From NCBI GenBank assembly GCA_020845705.1, contig JADLFH010000024.1:1-64000 (forward strand): a DNA stretch of 64,000 nt. Reading direction: 5' to 3'. The position numbers and the translations under genes were made by a program. A model generated the notes under the pieces. It was not told the DNA's origin and did not search any database. It saw only the letters and a program-made list of their open reading frames with translations. The DNA is from Microthrixaceae bacterium (GTDB taxonomy: Bacteria; Actinomycetota; Acidimicrobiia; Acidimicrobiales; Microtrichaceae). Positions 17,524 through 26,469 of this stretch are shown in pieces. Position 1 is the first letter of the stretch. The number at the start of each line of letters is the position of its first letter.

Positions 17524-18635
17524 AGGTCCCATCGGCGTCGGCGCACTTCCAACCCGAGAGGCAACTCATCACCCAGCTCGTCGCGGCCCTCGGAGCCGAC
17601 ACGTGGGATCAGTTGAACGTTCCGGTCTCGTACGCCGTTGTCGGGGGTGTCCGTTTGCTCGAGGAGCGACTCGGCGCCGAGCCGCAGTGGGCGAAGCTTG
17701 AGAAGCGCTTCCTCGTCGGCATCGACTGGTTCCGCAGCGAGCCCCTCGCTCTCGACGCGCTATCGAAGCTTCCGAAAGCGTCGCTCCGTGTCGTCGACGG
17801 CAAGCGAGTCGTCGTTGTCCCTGGTTGCCGACCGGTCCGGAGCTACCACCCGAAAGCGTTCATCTTCACCAGGGATTGGCCGTCACCGAGTGGGGCAGTG
17901 GGCTGCCTCGTCGGATCGGGAAACCTGTCGAAGAACGGCCTGTCGTACGGACATGAACTCGACCTCTGGTCGTGCTCGACTGGCGCCGCCCACGAGGTCG
18001 TGACGGCACTGGGAGACATCTACACCTGGTTCGAGGACCTCTGGTCGAAGTCCACGCCCTACCAACACATCCGCGACGCGTACCGCGCCAAGTTCGAGGA
18101 GCATCAGCGGACAAGCGCCCGAGCTACGACCGACGATGACTCAGTTCCCGACGTCATCCTCCGTCAGCGCGGTCTCAAGCCCGACGATCTCGTCATCCTT
18201 CGATCCTTCGACAACCTGTGGATCGACACGGGATCGATGTACAGCAATCTGGGCGAAGGCCGCTCAGGCAATCAGCTCGACCTGAGGCGATACACGCGAG
18301 TGTTCTTCGGCTTCCCAGCGCAAGACCTCGCGACGAACTCCCCCATCGGCGGTATCGCCATCAAGCTTGGGGGGACCATCCATCCCGACCGCCACCTCCG
18401 GTACGGCGACAACCAGATGGACAAGCTCGACCTCCCAGTTCCCGCGAGCGGATCCATCGACTACCGGAACCAGACGCTCCTCTTCACTCGGGAGGTCGGC
18501 CCATCGGGGCAGGTGCGATTCAAGATGCAGTTGTCCGGTAGCGACGATCGCGCCCGATGGCGAGCCAAGAGCAGGAAGCTGGGGACCGCATTCACGTTCG
18601 CTGGTGCCAGCACTCGCGAGTTCGGCGTGTTCTGA
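17520..18635 (+). CDS. Phospholipase D-family protein, putative nuclease
   Basis: SYHPKAFIFTRDWPSPSGAVGCLVGSGNLSKNGL (HxK..GSGN); ATGA overlap with methylase gene. Confidence 0.75.
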   Translation: MKVPSASAHFQPERQLITQLVAALGADTWDQLNVPVSYAVVGGVRLLEERLGAEPQWAKLEKRFLVGIDWFRSEPLALDALSKLPKASLRVVDGKRVVVVPGCRPVRSYHPKAFIFTRDWPSPSGAVGCLVGSGNLSKNGLSYGHELDLWSCSTGAAHEVVTALGDIYTWFEDLWSKSTPYQHIRDAYRAKFEEHQRTSARATTDDDSVPDVILRQRGLKPDDLVILRSFDNLWIDTGSMYSNLGEGRSGNQLDLRRYTRVFFGFPAQDLATNSPIGGIAIKLGGTIHPDRHLRYGDNQMDKLDLPVPASGSIDYRNQTLLFTREVGPSGQVRFKMQLSGSDDRARWRAKSRKLGTAFTFAGASTREFGVF

Positions 18636-18687
18636 GCTGAGTCCCCTGAGCCATCATGGTTGCCCGGACCCCCGAGGAACCGCCCAC

Positions 18688-19857
18688 GTGATCAAACTTC
18701 GCGCCGAAGATGACGCAGGACCACCGGCCGAGATCTTCCGCGCGCGCGTCTACCTCAACGATGAGCCACACTTCGTCGTGGGCCTGAGGGCGACCGATCT
18801 CGCGTGGCAGCGAATCTGCGAGGGGGCTCCGGGTGACCAGGCAAGGGAACTCTGCATCCGCTATGCCATGCCACGGTTCGAAGCGATGGCCGAGGCTGGG
18901 CAGCTGTCCGAGTCGTACGACTCAGCCGTGATCCAGCTGACCCTCGACGATGGCGATGTCAGCGGCGTCCTCGCTCTCGCTCATCGACACGACTGCCGAT
19001 ATCAAGACTCGTCCGGGCCAGATTGGATTTGCGAGGCCGGGGACTCACCCCTGACTCGACGAACGACGCTCCACCGTTGCCTGGGATGCGAGGCTCCGCC
19101 CAGGGACCTCCTATGCAGCAACGCCAGTCACTTCGCTCCGACGACGTTCCAGCTCAGAGGCGGCGCTCAGGAGGTGCGCATTTCTGGCCACTGCGCCGTC
19201 GGCCACCATGAGCCCGCCTTCGGTGGATCGTCGCACGGGTTCTCACTCCAGTCGGTGCAAAGCCCTGTCCCTTCAGAGTGCGTGCCGGGTCGACAGCAAT
19301 GCTGGGAGCGTCTCCTCCTCAGCGACAAGCCAAACCCACCTCCGCTCGACCCCGTCGACCTCCTCGCAACATTCGATGGGCTCGACATGGCTTGGCGCCT
19401 CGCGTTCGGTAGGTCTCGTCGGCTCCTCGGCCCCGGTTCGCTCGAGCCCGTGGGCCACCTGGCCCGGCCAGTAGCTAGCCGGGACGACTTCTTGGCACGG
19501 TTGGTGGACTTGGCTTCGCTGTTCGACCGGCTACAGGTAGGTGACGATCTACGACCGACGGAGATCACCGAACAGGAGTGGAACGCCCGTCGCTCGCTTG
19601 CGAGGTTGGGTACCGTCCTCGACGGTCAGGGGCACGAGGACGGCTCCGATGCTGCGGCGCGCCTTCGCAAGCTGGCCGAACTCAACAACGCCTTCAAGCA
19701 CAGCACCCAACGGGCTGGCCAAGCGGCGGCTGCCGTCGGTCTGGCCTTCCCAGTTGCCGACTGGACCGTCGCGTGGAACTTCGTGGCTCATTCGGCTGTC
19801 GCAGCCGTGCGCGCTCTGACCCTTGCCCTGAGACGCATAGCCGACGTGCGTGCATGA
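18688..19857 (+). CDS. Unknown protein with Cys/His cluster, third gene of the cluster
   Basis: GTG 18688: VIKLRAEDDAGPPAEIFRARVYLNDEPHFVVGLRATDLAWQRIC...HRCLGCEAPPRDLLCSNASHF...GHCAVGHHEPAF...LAELNNAFKHSTQRA. Confidence 0.65.
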   Translation: MIKLRAEDDAGPPAEIFRARVYLNDEPHFVVGLRATDLAWQRICEGAPGDQARELCIRYAMPRFEAMAEAGQLSESYDSAVIQLTLDDGDVSGVLALAHRHDCRYQDSSGPDWICEAGDSPLTRRTTLHRCLGCEAPPRDLLCSNASHFAPTTFQLRGGAQEVRISGHCAVGHHEPAFGGSSHGFSLQSVQSPVPSECVPGRQQCWERLLLSDKPNPPPLDPVDLLATFDGLDMAWRLAFGRSRRLLGPGSLEPVGHLARPVASRDDFLARLVDLASLFDRLQVGDDLRPTEITEQEWNARRSLARLGTVLDGQGHEDGSDAAARLRKLAELNNAFKHSTQRAGQAAAAVGLAFPVADWTVAWNFVAHSAVAAVRALTLALRRIADVRA

Positions 19858-20096
19858 TTCAGGTCGTCGCTGCTGGCAGCCCGGCGTGACCCTAGCGTGA
19901 CCTTACGGAACGGCAATCAGGGTCACTGGCGGGTACTGGGCGGTACTGGAAGTACGCCTGACCAGCCCGTTCGCGCGAACCCGCTGGTCACGGAACCCAT
20001 AGTTCTCAGCTTCCCAAGCTGAATACGCAGGCTCGTGAACCATTCCCAGTAGTCGACCACCCATACGAGTGATGCTCATCAACACCCTCTGTTGGA

Positions 20097-20342
20097 CTAC
20101 CGGTGGAGGCGGCGCAACGGCGGATCGACCTTCGGTGGAGTTCGACGGGCCGGCAGCGACGAGAGCAGGTCGGTGGTCGCTTCCGCCACGCGACGGACCG
20201 CCGGCTCGAATGCCGCGTCGGCCATGACCGACGGCGACGGCTGGGAGGCCACCTTGCGAACGTACTGACGAGCCGCGGCCTCGATCTCCTCGGCGGTGGC
20301 GGCGGGCTGGAGACCTCGCAGTGGCGTGATGTTGCGGCACAT
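20097..20342 (-). CDS. DUF2277 family protein
   Basis: MCRNITPLRGLQPAATAEEIEAAARQYVRKVASQ...ATTDLLSSLPARRTPPKVDPPLRRLHR. Confidence 0.85.
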   Translation of the reverse strand: MCRNITPLRGLQPAATAEEIEAAARQYVRKVASQPSPSVMADAAFEPAVRRVAEATTDLLSSLPARRTPPKVDPPLRRLHR

Positions 20343-20484
20343 GACGGCCAAGCTACGGCGGTGCCCGCCGCCCCGACGGTCGAACGGACGACTTCGATTT
20401 CTCGATGACCTTCGGCCCTGCCGCTGGTGGCCAATCGACGCGAGCATGTCCGGAGGGGTGACCGCCCCCGTTCAGGAGGTTGTG

Positions 20485-20823
20485 ATGAGCAGCATCGAAG
20501 ACCGCGTCGCAGAGCTCGAAGCACGCGTAGCCCAACTCGAGGAGAGCAGCGTCGATGCCGAGTTGGACAAGTTCCGAGGCCGCGTCGAGGACCTACGTGT
20601 CCAGGCATCGTTGGCGAAGCTGGACGCCCGCGACGACGTGAAGGCAGTGATCGATCGACTCGAGGGTGTCGTCGGCGAAGCGAGGCGCCGGCTCGAGCGC
20701 GTGCGTGACGAATCACGCTCGGCCGGCAAGAGCCTGACCGACGGCCTGCACAGCGCCGTGGGCGACCTACGAGCCGGCTTCGACGACGCCATCGCACCCC
20801 TCCGCAGTCGCGTCAAGGACTGA
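20485..20823 (+). CDS. Coiled-coil hypothetical protein
   Basis: MSSIEDRVAELEARVAQLEE...; AGGAGG upstream of ATG 20485. Confidence 0.65.
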   Translation: MSSIEDRVAELEARVAQLEESSVDAELDKFRGRVEDLRVQASLAKLDARDDVKAVIDRLEGVVGEARRRLERVRDESRSAGKSLTDGLHSAVGDLRAGFDDAIAPLRSRVKD

Positions 20824-20860
20824 CATCCCCGCCGAACCCCCGGTGTGATACACCCGGTAG

Positions 20861-21214
20861 GTGGAGTTCGGCCTCACCTTCGTCTTCTTCCTGTTCTTCG
20901 GATTGATTCTGGGATCGATGGTCCTGTGGATCGTGGCGCTGGTCGAGGTGGCCCGCATTCCCGAACATCAGTTCCGTGCAGCGAACACCGAGAAGATGGT
21001 TTGGGTGTTGGTGGTGGCGCTCACCCAGTGGATCGGCGCGCTCATATGGTGGTTCGCCAAGCGCCAAGACGTCCTAGCCGCGGCGGGCGCGGCGTTGCCT
21101 CCGCCGCCGGGTTGGTATCCCGGTCCCGACGGGGTGCCACGTTGGTGGGACGGCATGCGCTGGATGGATCCACCCGCACAGCAGGCACCGATGCCGCCCA
21201 CGCGGAACGACTGA
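20861..21214 (+). CDS. PLDc_N-like membrane protein with DUF2510 tail
   Basis: Two TM segments then PPPPGWYPGPDGVPRWWDGMRW. Confidence 0.75.
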   Translation: MEFGLTFVFFLFFGLILGSMVLWIVALVEVARIPEHQFRAANTEKMVWVLVVALTQWIGALIWWFAKRQDVLAAAGAALPPPPGWYPGPDGVPRWWDGMRWMDPPAQQAPMPPTRND

Positions 21215-21227
21215 CCGATACTCCGCC

Positions 21228-21953
21228 TCAGGCGCAGCCTTCGTCGTCGCCCCAGGCGTCCGCGTAGCTGACCTCGACCCGGCGCACTCGTTCGTCCTCG
21301 TCGAGAACGAAGGTGAGGGCCTGGTTGCCTTCCTTCACCCCTGCGACCTTCGTGTACATGGCCAGCAGGCCGTCCGTTGGGTGCTCCCACCCGTCCATCT
21401 CGTCGATGACGAGTTGATCGCCGTAGACGCGCCGCAGTGCTCCGAGCGAAGTGCCGACGCCGACCCCGGAGGCAGTTCGGTAGTCGGGGTCTTCGACCTG
21501 GATCTCGAACAGCCTCGCCTTCGTCGGATCCGAAGGGTCTCCGGTCAGCGATCCCAACCACCAGCCACCGGCCGCGTCACGACTCGCGCAGTCGCCAACG
21601 GCTGCATCCGCGATGTCCCAGTTGGTGCTGAACCCTGACTCGACCTGGCCGAGCGCGACAGGACCGACGCCGTCGAATCGGATGGTCAACTCGTCGCCGG
21701 CGGGGGCGACAAGGCCCTCCTTGCCGGCGGACGGCGTAGAGGTGGACGTGGCCGTCGGACCCACGAGCGTGGTCGCGCTCGACACGGTCGAAGTCGTCAA
21801 GTCTGTGGTTGCCTCCGACGTTTCGGCCTGCCCACGCGTGGCGGATTCCACCCGCCGTGTGGTGGGCTCCTCATCTGAGATGACCACGACCAGCGCCACC
21901 ACGACCGCGACGACAGCCACCGCTCCGGTGGCGATGGCGAAGCCCTTCTTCAC
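21228..21953 (-). CDS. Hypothetical membrane-anchored/secreted protein
   Basis: Single N-terminal TM; 4-nt overlap with upstream oxidoreductase. Confidence 0.65.
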   Translation of the reverse strand: MKKGFAIATGAVAVVAVVVALVVVISDEEPTTRRVESATRGQAETSEATTDLTTSTVSSATTLVGPTATSTSTPSAGKEGLVAPAGDELTIRFDGVGPVALGQVESGFSTNWDIADAAVGDCASRDAAGGWWLGSLTGDPSDPTKARLFEIQVEDPDYRTASGVGVGTSLGALRRVYGDQLVIDEMDGWEHPTDGLLAMYTKVAGVKEGNQALTFVLDEDERVRRVEVSYADAWGDDEGCA

Positions 21954-23560
21954 ACCGAGGCCCGGATCAGATCAGCGCACTTCTCCCCGATCATGATCAC
22001 CGGGGCGTGGATGTTGTTGGAGGGGATCGTCGGCATCACCGACGCGTCGGCGATCCGCAGGCCATCGATGCCCCGCACCCGCAGCCGCGCGTCGACCACC
22101 GCCATCGGGTCGCTGTCGGGACCCATCTTGGCGGTGCCGCAGGGGTGGTACTCGGTGTCCGCGTGCCGGCGCAGCGTCTCTTCGATCTGGCGGGGATCGT
22201 CGCGGTCGTAGTGGATCAGCATGTCGCCCCGGTACCTGTCGAAAACCGGGTCGGCCATGATGTCGAGCGCCACCTGGGTGCCCTTCACCAGGGTCTCCAT
22301 GTCGTAGGGGTCGGTGAAGTACTTCGGGTCGATCAACGGCGCCACCCGCGTGTCGGTGCCGGCCAGGCGGACCTCACCGAGGCTCTTGGGTCTCGCCAGG
22401 AGCAGGTGCGCGGAGTAGCCGTGTCCGAGGTGCAGCTTGCGTCCGTGGTCGTCGCCGATGCCCACGATCAGCTCCATCTCCATGTCGGAGACCTCGACCT
22501 CGGGGCTGGAGCGGTAGTACACCCCCGACTCGGCAGCGCAGCTCGTCACCAGCCCGCGCCGGTGCCGTCGCCACTGCCAGATCCCCCGGAGGATCTCGAC
22601 GACACCGCGGGGTGAGATGCCGACGGTGTGATCGGGGATCCGGGCCCGATAGATCAACAGCGCCGAGATGTGGTCCTGGAGGTTCTGGCCGACCCCCGCC
22701 ACGTCCAGCACCGGAGCAATGCCCAGTTCCTGGAGGTGCGCGCCGGGGCCCACTCCAGACGCCATCAGGATCTGTGGAGTCCCGAATGCTCCGGCGGACA
22801 TGACCACCTCACGGCGGGCCGCCACCGTCTCGAGCCGGTCGCCTCGGCGGTACTCGACGCCGGTCGCGCGCCGGCCGTCGAAGCGCACCCTGCTGATATG
22901 GGCCTCGCAGCGCACGTCGAGGTTCGGCCGATCCAGGTTGGGATGGATGAACGCCGCGGCCACGCTGTGGCGTTCGCCGTCCTTCTGCGTGACCTGCACG
23001 TGGTAGCAGCCGTGATGTGCTTCGCCGTTGAGGTCGTCGTTGAAGGGGATGCCCTGGTTCTGGCACGCCTGGAGGAACACGTCGTTGAGAGGGCTGGGGC
23101 TGCGGAGGTTCGTGACGTTCAGCGGCCCGTCGACGCCGTGCAGCAACGGGTCGCGGTGGATGGCGTTGCACTCCGACTTCCTGAAGTACGGCAGCACGTC
23201 GTCCCAAGCCCACCCGGGGTTGCCGAGATCGGCCCACCGGTCGTAGTCGGAGCGGTGCCCGCGCGCGTAGATCATGGCGTTGATGGTGGAGGACCCGCCC
23301 AGTGCCTTGCCCCGCGGTTGGAATCCCCGCCGGCCGCCGAATCCGGCTTGAGGGACCGTCTCGTAGTTCCAGCTGTTGATCCCCCGCGGCATTCCCAGCG
23401 CGAACCCGAGGGGCGCGCGGATCAAAGCGTTACGTCCCTCTCCACCGGCTTCCAGGAGGCACACCCGAACGGCGGGGTCCTCGCTGAGACGGCTCGCCAC
23501 GACGCATCCCGCGGAGCCGCCGCCGACGACCACGTAATCAAACTCATCCACGATCGGCAA
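21950..23560 (-). CDS. GMC-family oxidoreductase (choline dehydrogenase-like)
   Basis: FDYVVVGGGSAGCVVASRLSEDP; GGSSTINAMIYARGHRSDYDRW; C-terminal HPCGTAKMGPDSDPMAVVD. Confidence 0.93.
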   Translation of the reverse strand: MPIVDEFDYVVVGGGSAGCVVASRLSEDPAVRVCLLEAGGEGRNALIRAPLGFALGMPRGINSWNYETVPQAGFGGRRGFQPRGKALGGSSTINAMIYARGHRSDYDRWADLGNPGWAWDDVLPYFRKSECNAIHRDPLLHGVDGPLNVTNLRSPSPLNDVFLQACQNQGIPFNDDLNGEAHHGCYHVQVTQKDGERHSVAAAFIHPNLDRPNLDVRCEAHISRVRFDGRRATGVEYRRGDRLETVAARREVVMSAGAFGTPQILMASGVGPGAHLQELGIAPVLDVAGVGQNLQDHISALLIYRARIPDHTVGISPRGVVEILRGIWQWRRHRRGLVTSCAAESGVYYRSSPEVEVSDMEMELIVGIGDDHGRKLHLGHGYSAHLLLARPKSLGEVRLAGTDTRVAPLIDPKYFTDPYDMETLVKGTQVALDIMADPVFDRYRGDMLIHYDRDDPRQIEETLRRHADTEYHPCGTAKMGPDSDPMAVVDARLRVRGIDGLRIADASVMPTIPSNNIHAPVIMIGEKCADLIRASV

Positions 23561-23591
23561 CCTAGCCCGCCGGCTCTGCGCCCACCGGTGC

Positions 23592-24485
23592 CTACCCCAT
23601 CCCCAACATCGCCGCGAGCTCGAAGACGATCCATGCTCCGCAACGCGAGCAGTCGACGTCGTTGCCGTAGCAGCAGAACGGCGTGGTGTAGTCGTCGCCC
23701 TCGGAGTACAGCGGCAGGATCACCGACTTCGCCGGACACGCGTCGGTGACCGAGTGGGCGGTATCGGGCGCCATCAACTCCAACGCCCGTCGCCGGTTGC
23801 GCACGAAGGTCGGGTACCGCTCCTTGAGTGCCATCACACGTTCGACTGCCACCATGCGCTCGGAGTTGTCGACCCATGCATCCGAGGTCTCCCCTTCCGC
23901 CGGCGGCACGTAGAAGCTGAAGGTCATCCATTCGAAGCGCGACCCGACGAGCAGCTCCACCAGCTCGTCGAGGTGATCCTGGTTGGAGCGGGTGACGGTG
24001 CACTGCGCTTGGATCGGCGTCGCGAAACCGGCGGGGACACGATCGAGGTTCCTCATCACGCGCTCGAAGGTTCCCGCTCCCCGGATCGCGTCGTTCACCT
24101 CCGGTGGCCCGTCGACAGACACCACGTAGAGGGAATCCGGCCCGAGATCCACGAGCGGGACGGTGCCGTTGGTGACGACGTGGTTACGGGGGAACAGCTT
24201 CACGCCACGTTCCAGCAGCGACCGGCGCAACAGCGGCTCTCCGCCCATCCACAGGATCGTCCGGATGCCTTGTCGGTCACGGAGGGCCGCCAGCAGGTCG
24301 AGGAGGTCGTCGTCGGAGGGCTCGCCCCTGGGGCTCTGCGCCTCGTTCGGGTTGTCGTCGCGGTACACGAAGCAGTGGCGACACGACAGGTTGCAGCGGT
24401 TCGTCGTGTTGAACACCAACGCGGGATAGCTGCCGTCGTCGCGGTAGCCGTTGGTGAGGTGGACGCGATGGGCCAGGTCGACCAT
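23592..24485 (-). CDS. Radical SAM protein
   Basis: NRCNLSCRHCFVYRD (CxxxCxxC); GGEPLL; C-terminal Cys cluster CCYGNDVDCSRCGAW. Confidence 0.88.
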   Translation of the reverse strand: MVDLAHRVHLTNGYRDDGSYPALVFNTTNRCNLSCRHCFVYRDDNPNEAQSPRGEPSDDDLLDLLAALRDRQGIRTILWMGGEPLLRRSLLERGVKLFPRNHVVTNGTVPLVDLGPDSLYVVSVDGPPEVNDAIRGAGTFERVMRNLDRVPAGFATPIQAQCTVTRSNQDHLDELVELLVGSRFEWMTFSFYVPPAEGETSDAWVDNSERMVAVERVMALKERYPTFVRNRRRALELMAPDTAHSVTDACPAKSVILPLYSEGDDYTTPFCCYGNDVDCSRCGAWIVFELAAMLGMG

Positions 24486-24638
24486 CGCTCCACGCTACGA
24501 CCTCTACGTGCTCCCCCCACTTCCCTTCTGTGGTGCGCGCGGACCCGGATTTGGCGCGGTACGCACCACTGAAGCGGGGGTGCCTCGCACCGAGTCGGCG
24601 AGGATCTCTCGACCCGTGCCGCTACCGTGAGCGCGCCG

Positions 24639-25472
24639 ATGCCGCTCACCTTCTTCGCCCATCAGGCTCCCGTCCTGCCCCTGAAGCTCGCTCGGCCCAA
24701 CCGCTTCGACGCGACCGCCCTGTGCGTCGGGTCGATGGCTCCGGACCTCGGCTATCCACTCGGTGGGTGGATCGGCGGCGGCTCCCACACCTGGATCGGC
24801 CAGCTCACCTGGAGCCTGCCTGCGACGCTGGTGATCTGCTGGGCGCTTCGACGCTGGATCGCCGAGGTTGCGTTCGCTCAGCTTCCCGACACTCGGGCAC
24901 GACTTCACTCGCTGAGGGTCACCGCCCTGCGGCGGCCACCGCTGTTGCAGACCGTGCTGTCCGCAGCGATCGGCACCACCACACACGTCGTGATCGACGC
25001 GTTCACCCACCGGGAACGCTGGGGTGCACGGTGGCTGGGCCTCGGCCGGCCACTCGGCGACTTCCACCTGCCACTCGCGGGTCCCGTCAGCACCGCCGGG
25101 ATCCTCCAGTACCTGGGCCACAGCATCGGGTCCTTGGTCGGGCTCGCGCTGGTGGTACAGATCTGTTACCGACGCCGCATCGACGAGTGGTACGGGCCCG
25201 CCGCGATCGTGCGGGCAAGGAACGTCATGCTCGACAGGAGCTCCCGCATTCTGTTCTGGGCAGTGGTGGCCGCAGCGCTCGCTGCGGGCGTGACGATTTC
25301 CAGAGGCGGGACCGCGGGCGCACCGTTCTTCCTGATGGACGCCCTTGCCGTCGGGGTTGGGTTCGCGAGTGCGATTCCCCGGTGCAGGCCCAGCCCTCCG
25401 CTACGAGAGCCCCTGCGCATGGGAGACTCGGCAGTCGATCATGCAGGTAGTCACCCTCAGCTCACGCCCTGA
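24639..25472 (+). CDS. DUF4184-like membrane protein
   Basis: MPLTFFAHQAPVLPLKLARPNRFDATALCVGSMAPDLGYPLGG..., multiple TM; alternative GTG start at 24627. Confidence 0.7.
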   Translation: MPLTFFAHQAPVLPLKLARPNRFDATALCVGSMAPDLGYPLGGWIGGGSHTWIGQLTWSLPATLVICWALRRWIAEVAFAQLPDTRARLHSLRVTALRRPPLLQTVLSAAIGTTTHVVIDAFTHRERWGARWLGLGRPLGDFHLPLAGPVSTAGILQYLGHSIGSLVGLALVVQICYRRRIDEWYGPAAIVRARNVMLDRSSRILFWAVVAAALAAGVTISRGGTAGAPFFLMDALAVGVGFASAIPRCRPSPPLREPLRMGDSAVDHAGSHPQLTP

Positions 25473-26469
25473 CGTCCTCGCCGAGACGCTCACCCACCTG
25501 CGGCACTTCCTGCCGTGGATCGACGACGTGGTCGTCATAGCCCCCGAGGCCCAACGGGCGAGCTTCGAGAAGCTCGTCGATTCCACCGTGGTCTCCGACG
25601 AGGAGATCAGCGGCCTCTCGACAGCCGAGCTGCGGGGACTCGATCACATGTCACGCAACTTCACCCTCCGAGGTGGCTTGGGCCGCCACGACGCCGTCGC
25701 CGACCAGTTCCTGATGGCAGACGACGACCACCGCCCGCTCAAGGCGGTCGACCCCTCGTTCTTCATCGACGGCGAGGGCCGTCACAGGGGCTACTTCTTC
25801 TACGACCTCGACGAGTGGCCCGGGACCTCCACCCCCTTCGACGATGGCCAGCACCACGCCCGAGAGCTGCTCGGCTACCTCGGCTACGACCGTCTCGCCT
25901 ACGGCTCCCACATGCCCCAGATGATCCGCAAGGAGTTCCTGGCCGAGGTGTGGGACCTCGTCGCCCGCCTCACCGACACCAAGTCGCTGTGTGAGTGGAC
26001 CATGTACTTCAACGCCGCCCAGGCGCGACACCCCGACGCCTTCTGCGACCCCGAACCCTTCCGCACCCTCGCCTGGCCCCAGTACCCCAACGAGTGGCCA
26101 TGGTGGGTACGACCACCCGAGTACGTGTTCGAGAACTTCTACCCCGAGCTCTACGAAGCGGGCCGCCTCTTCGACGGGCTGCCCACCGCCCTCGAGACCG
26201 AGCGCACCGAGCGGGTGAACGTGGAGAAGATCCTGCGGTGGTCCACCCTGGGCCGGCGGATCGCGAACCTCGACTTCCCCGACGACATCGCCAACCCCTG
26301 GACACAGGACTCCCGTGCGCGACGGGGCGCCTTCAAGGTGCTGCGTCGGATGCGTCAGGCCTACGGCTACCTGTCGATGGAGGACAGCGCGCGACTCACC
26401 GAGCTGAGCGGTTCGGTCCGGCGCTTGGAGGACGAGATCCGCCGCCTCCGCGCCGATCGATCGTCGTGA
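25441..26469 (+). CDS. Glycosyltransferase/Stealth-like protein, uncertain
   Basis: ATG 25441: MQVVTLSSRPDVLAETLTHLRHFLPWIDDVVVIAPE...QFLMADDDHRPLK. Confidence 0.5.
   Translation: MQVVTLSSRPDVLAETLTHLRHFLPWIDDVVVIAPEAQRASFEKLVDSTVVSDEEISGLSTAELRGLDHMSRNFTLRGGLGRHDAVADQFLMADDDHRPLKAVDPSFFIDGEGRHRGYFFYDLDEWPGTSTPFDDGQHHARELLGYLGYDRLAYGSHMPQMIRKEFLAEVWDLVARLTDTKSLCEWTMYFNAAQARHPDAFCDPEPFRTLAWPQYPNEWPWWVRPPEYVFENFYPELYEAGRLFDGLPTALETERTERVNVEKILRWSTLGRRIANLDFPDDIANPWTQDSRARRGAFKVLRRMRQAYGYLSMEDSARLTELSGSVRRLEDEIRRLRADRSS

Noticed and set aside
12476-19857. Assignment to DISARM or BREX
   Set aside because: Methylase and PLD-type proteins are present, but no helicase drmA, drmB (DUF1998), pglZ, brxC or other core genes are visible in the window.
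19990-20050. Possible tRNA-Gly-like remnant or att site (TCAGC-TTCCCAA-GCTGA stem-loop)
   Set aside because: Good anticodon-like stem, but no convincing acceptor, D or T arm and no second copy seen in the window.
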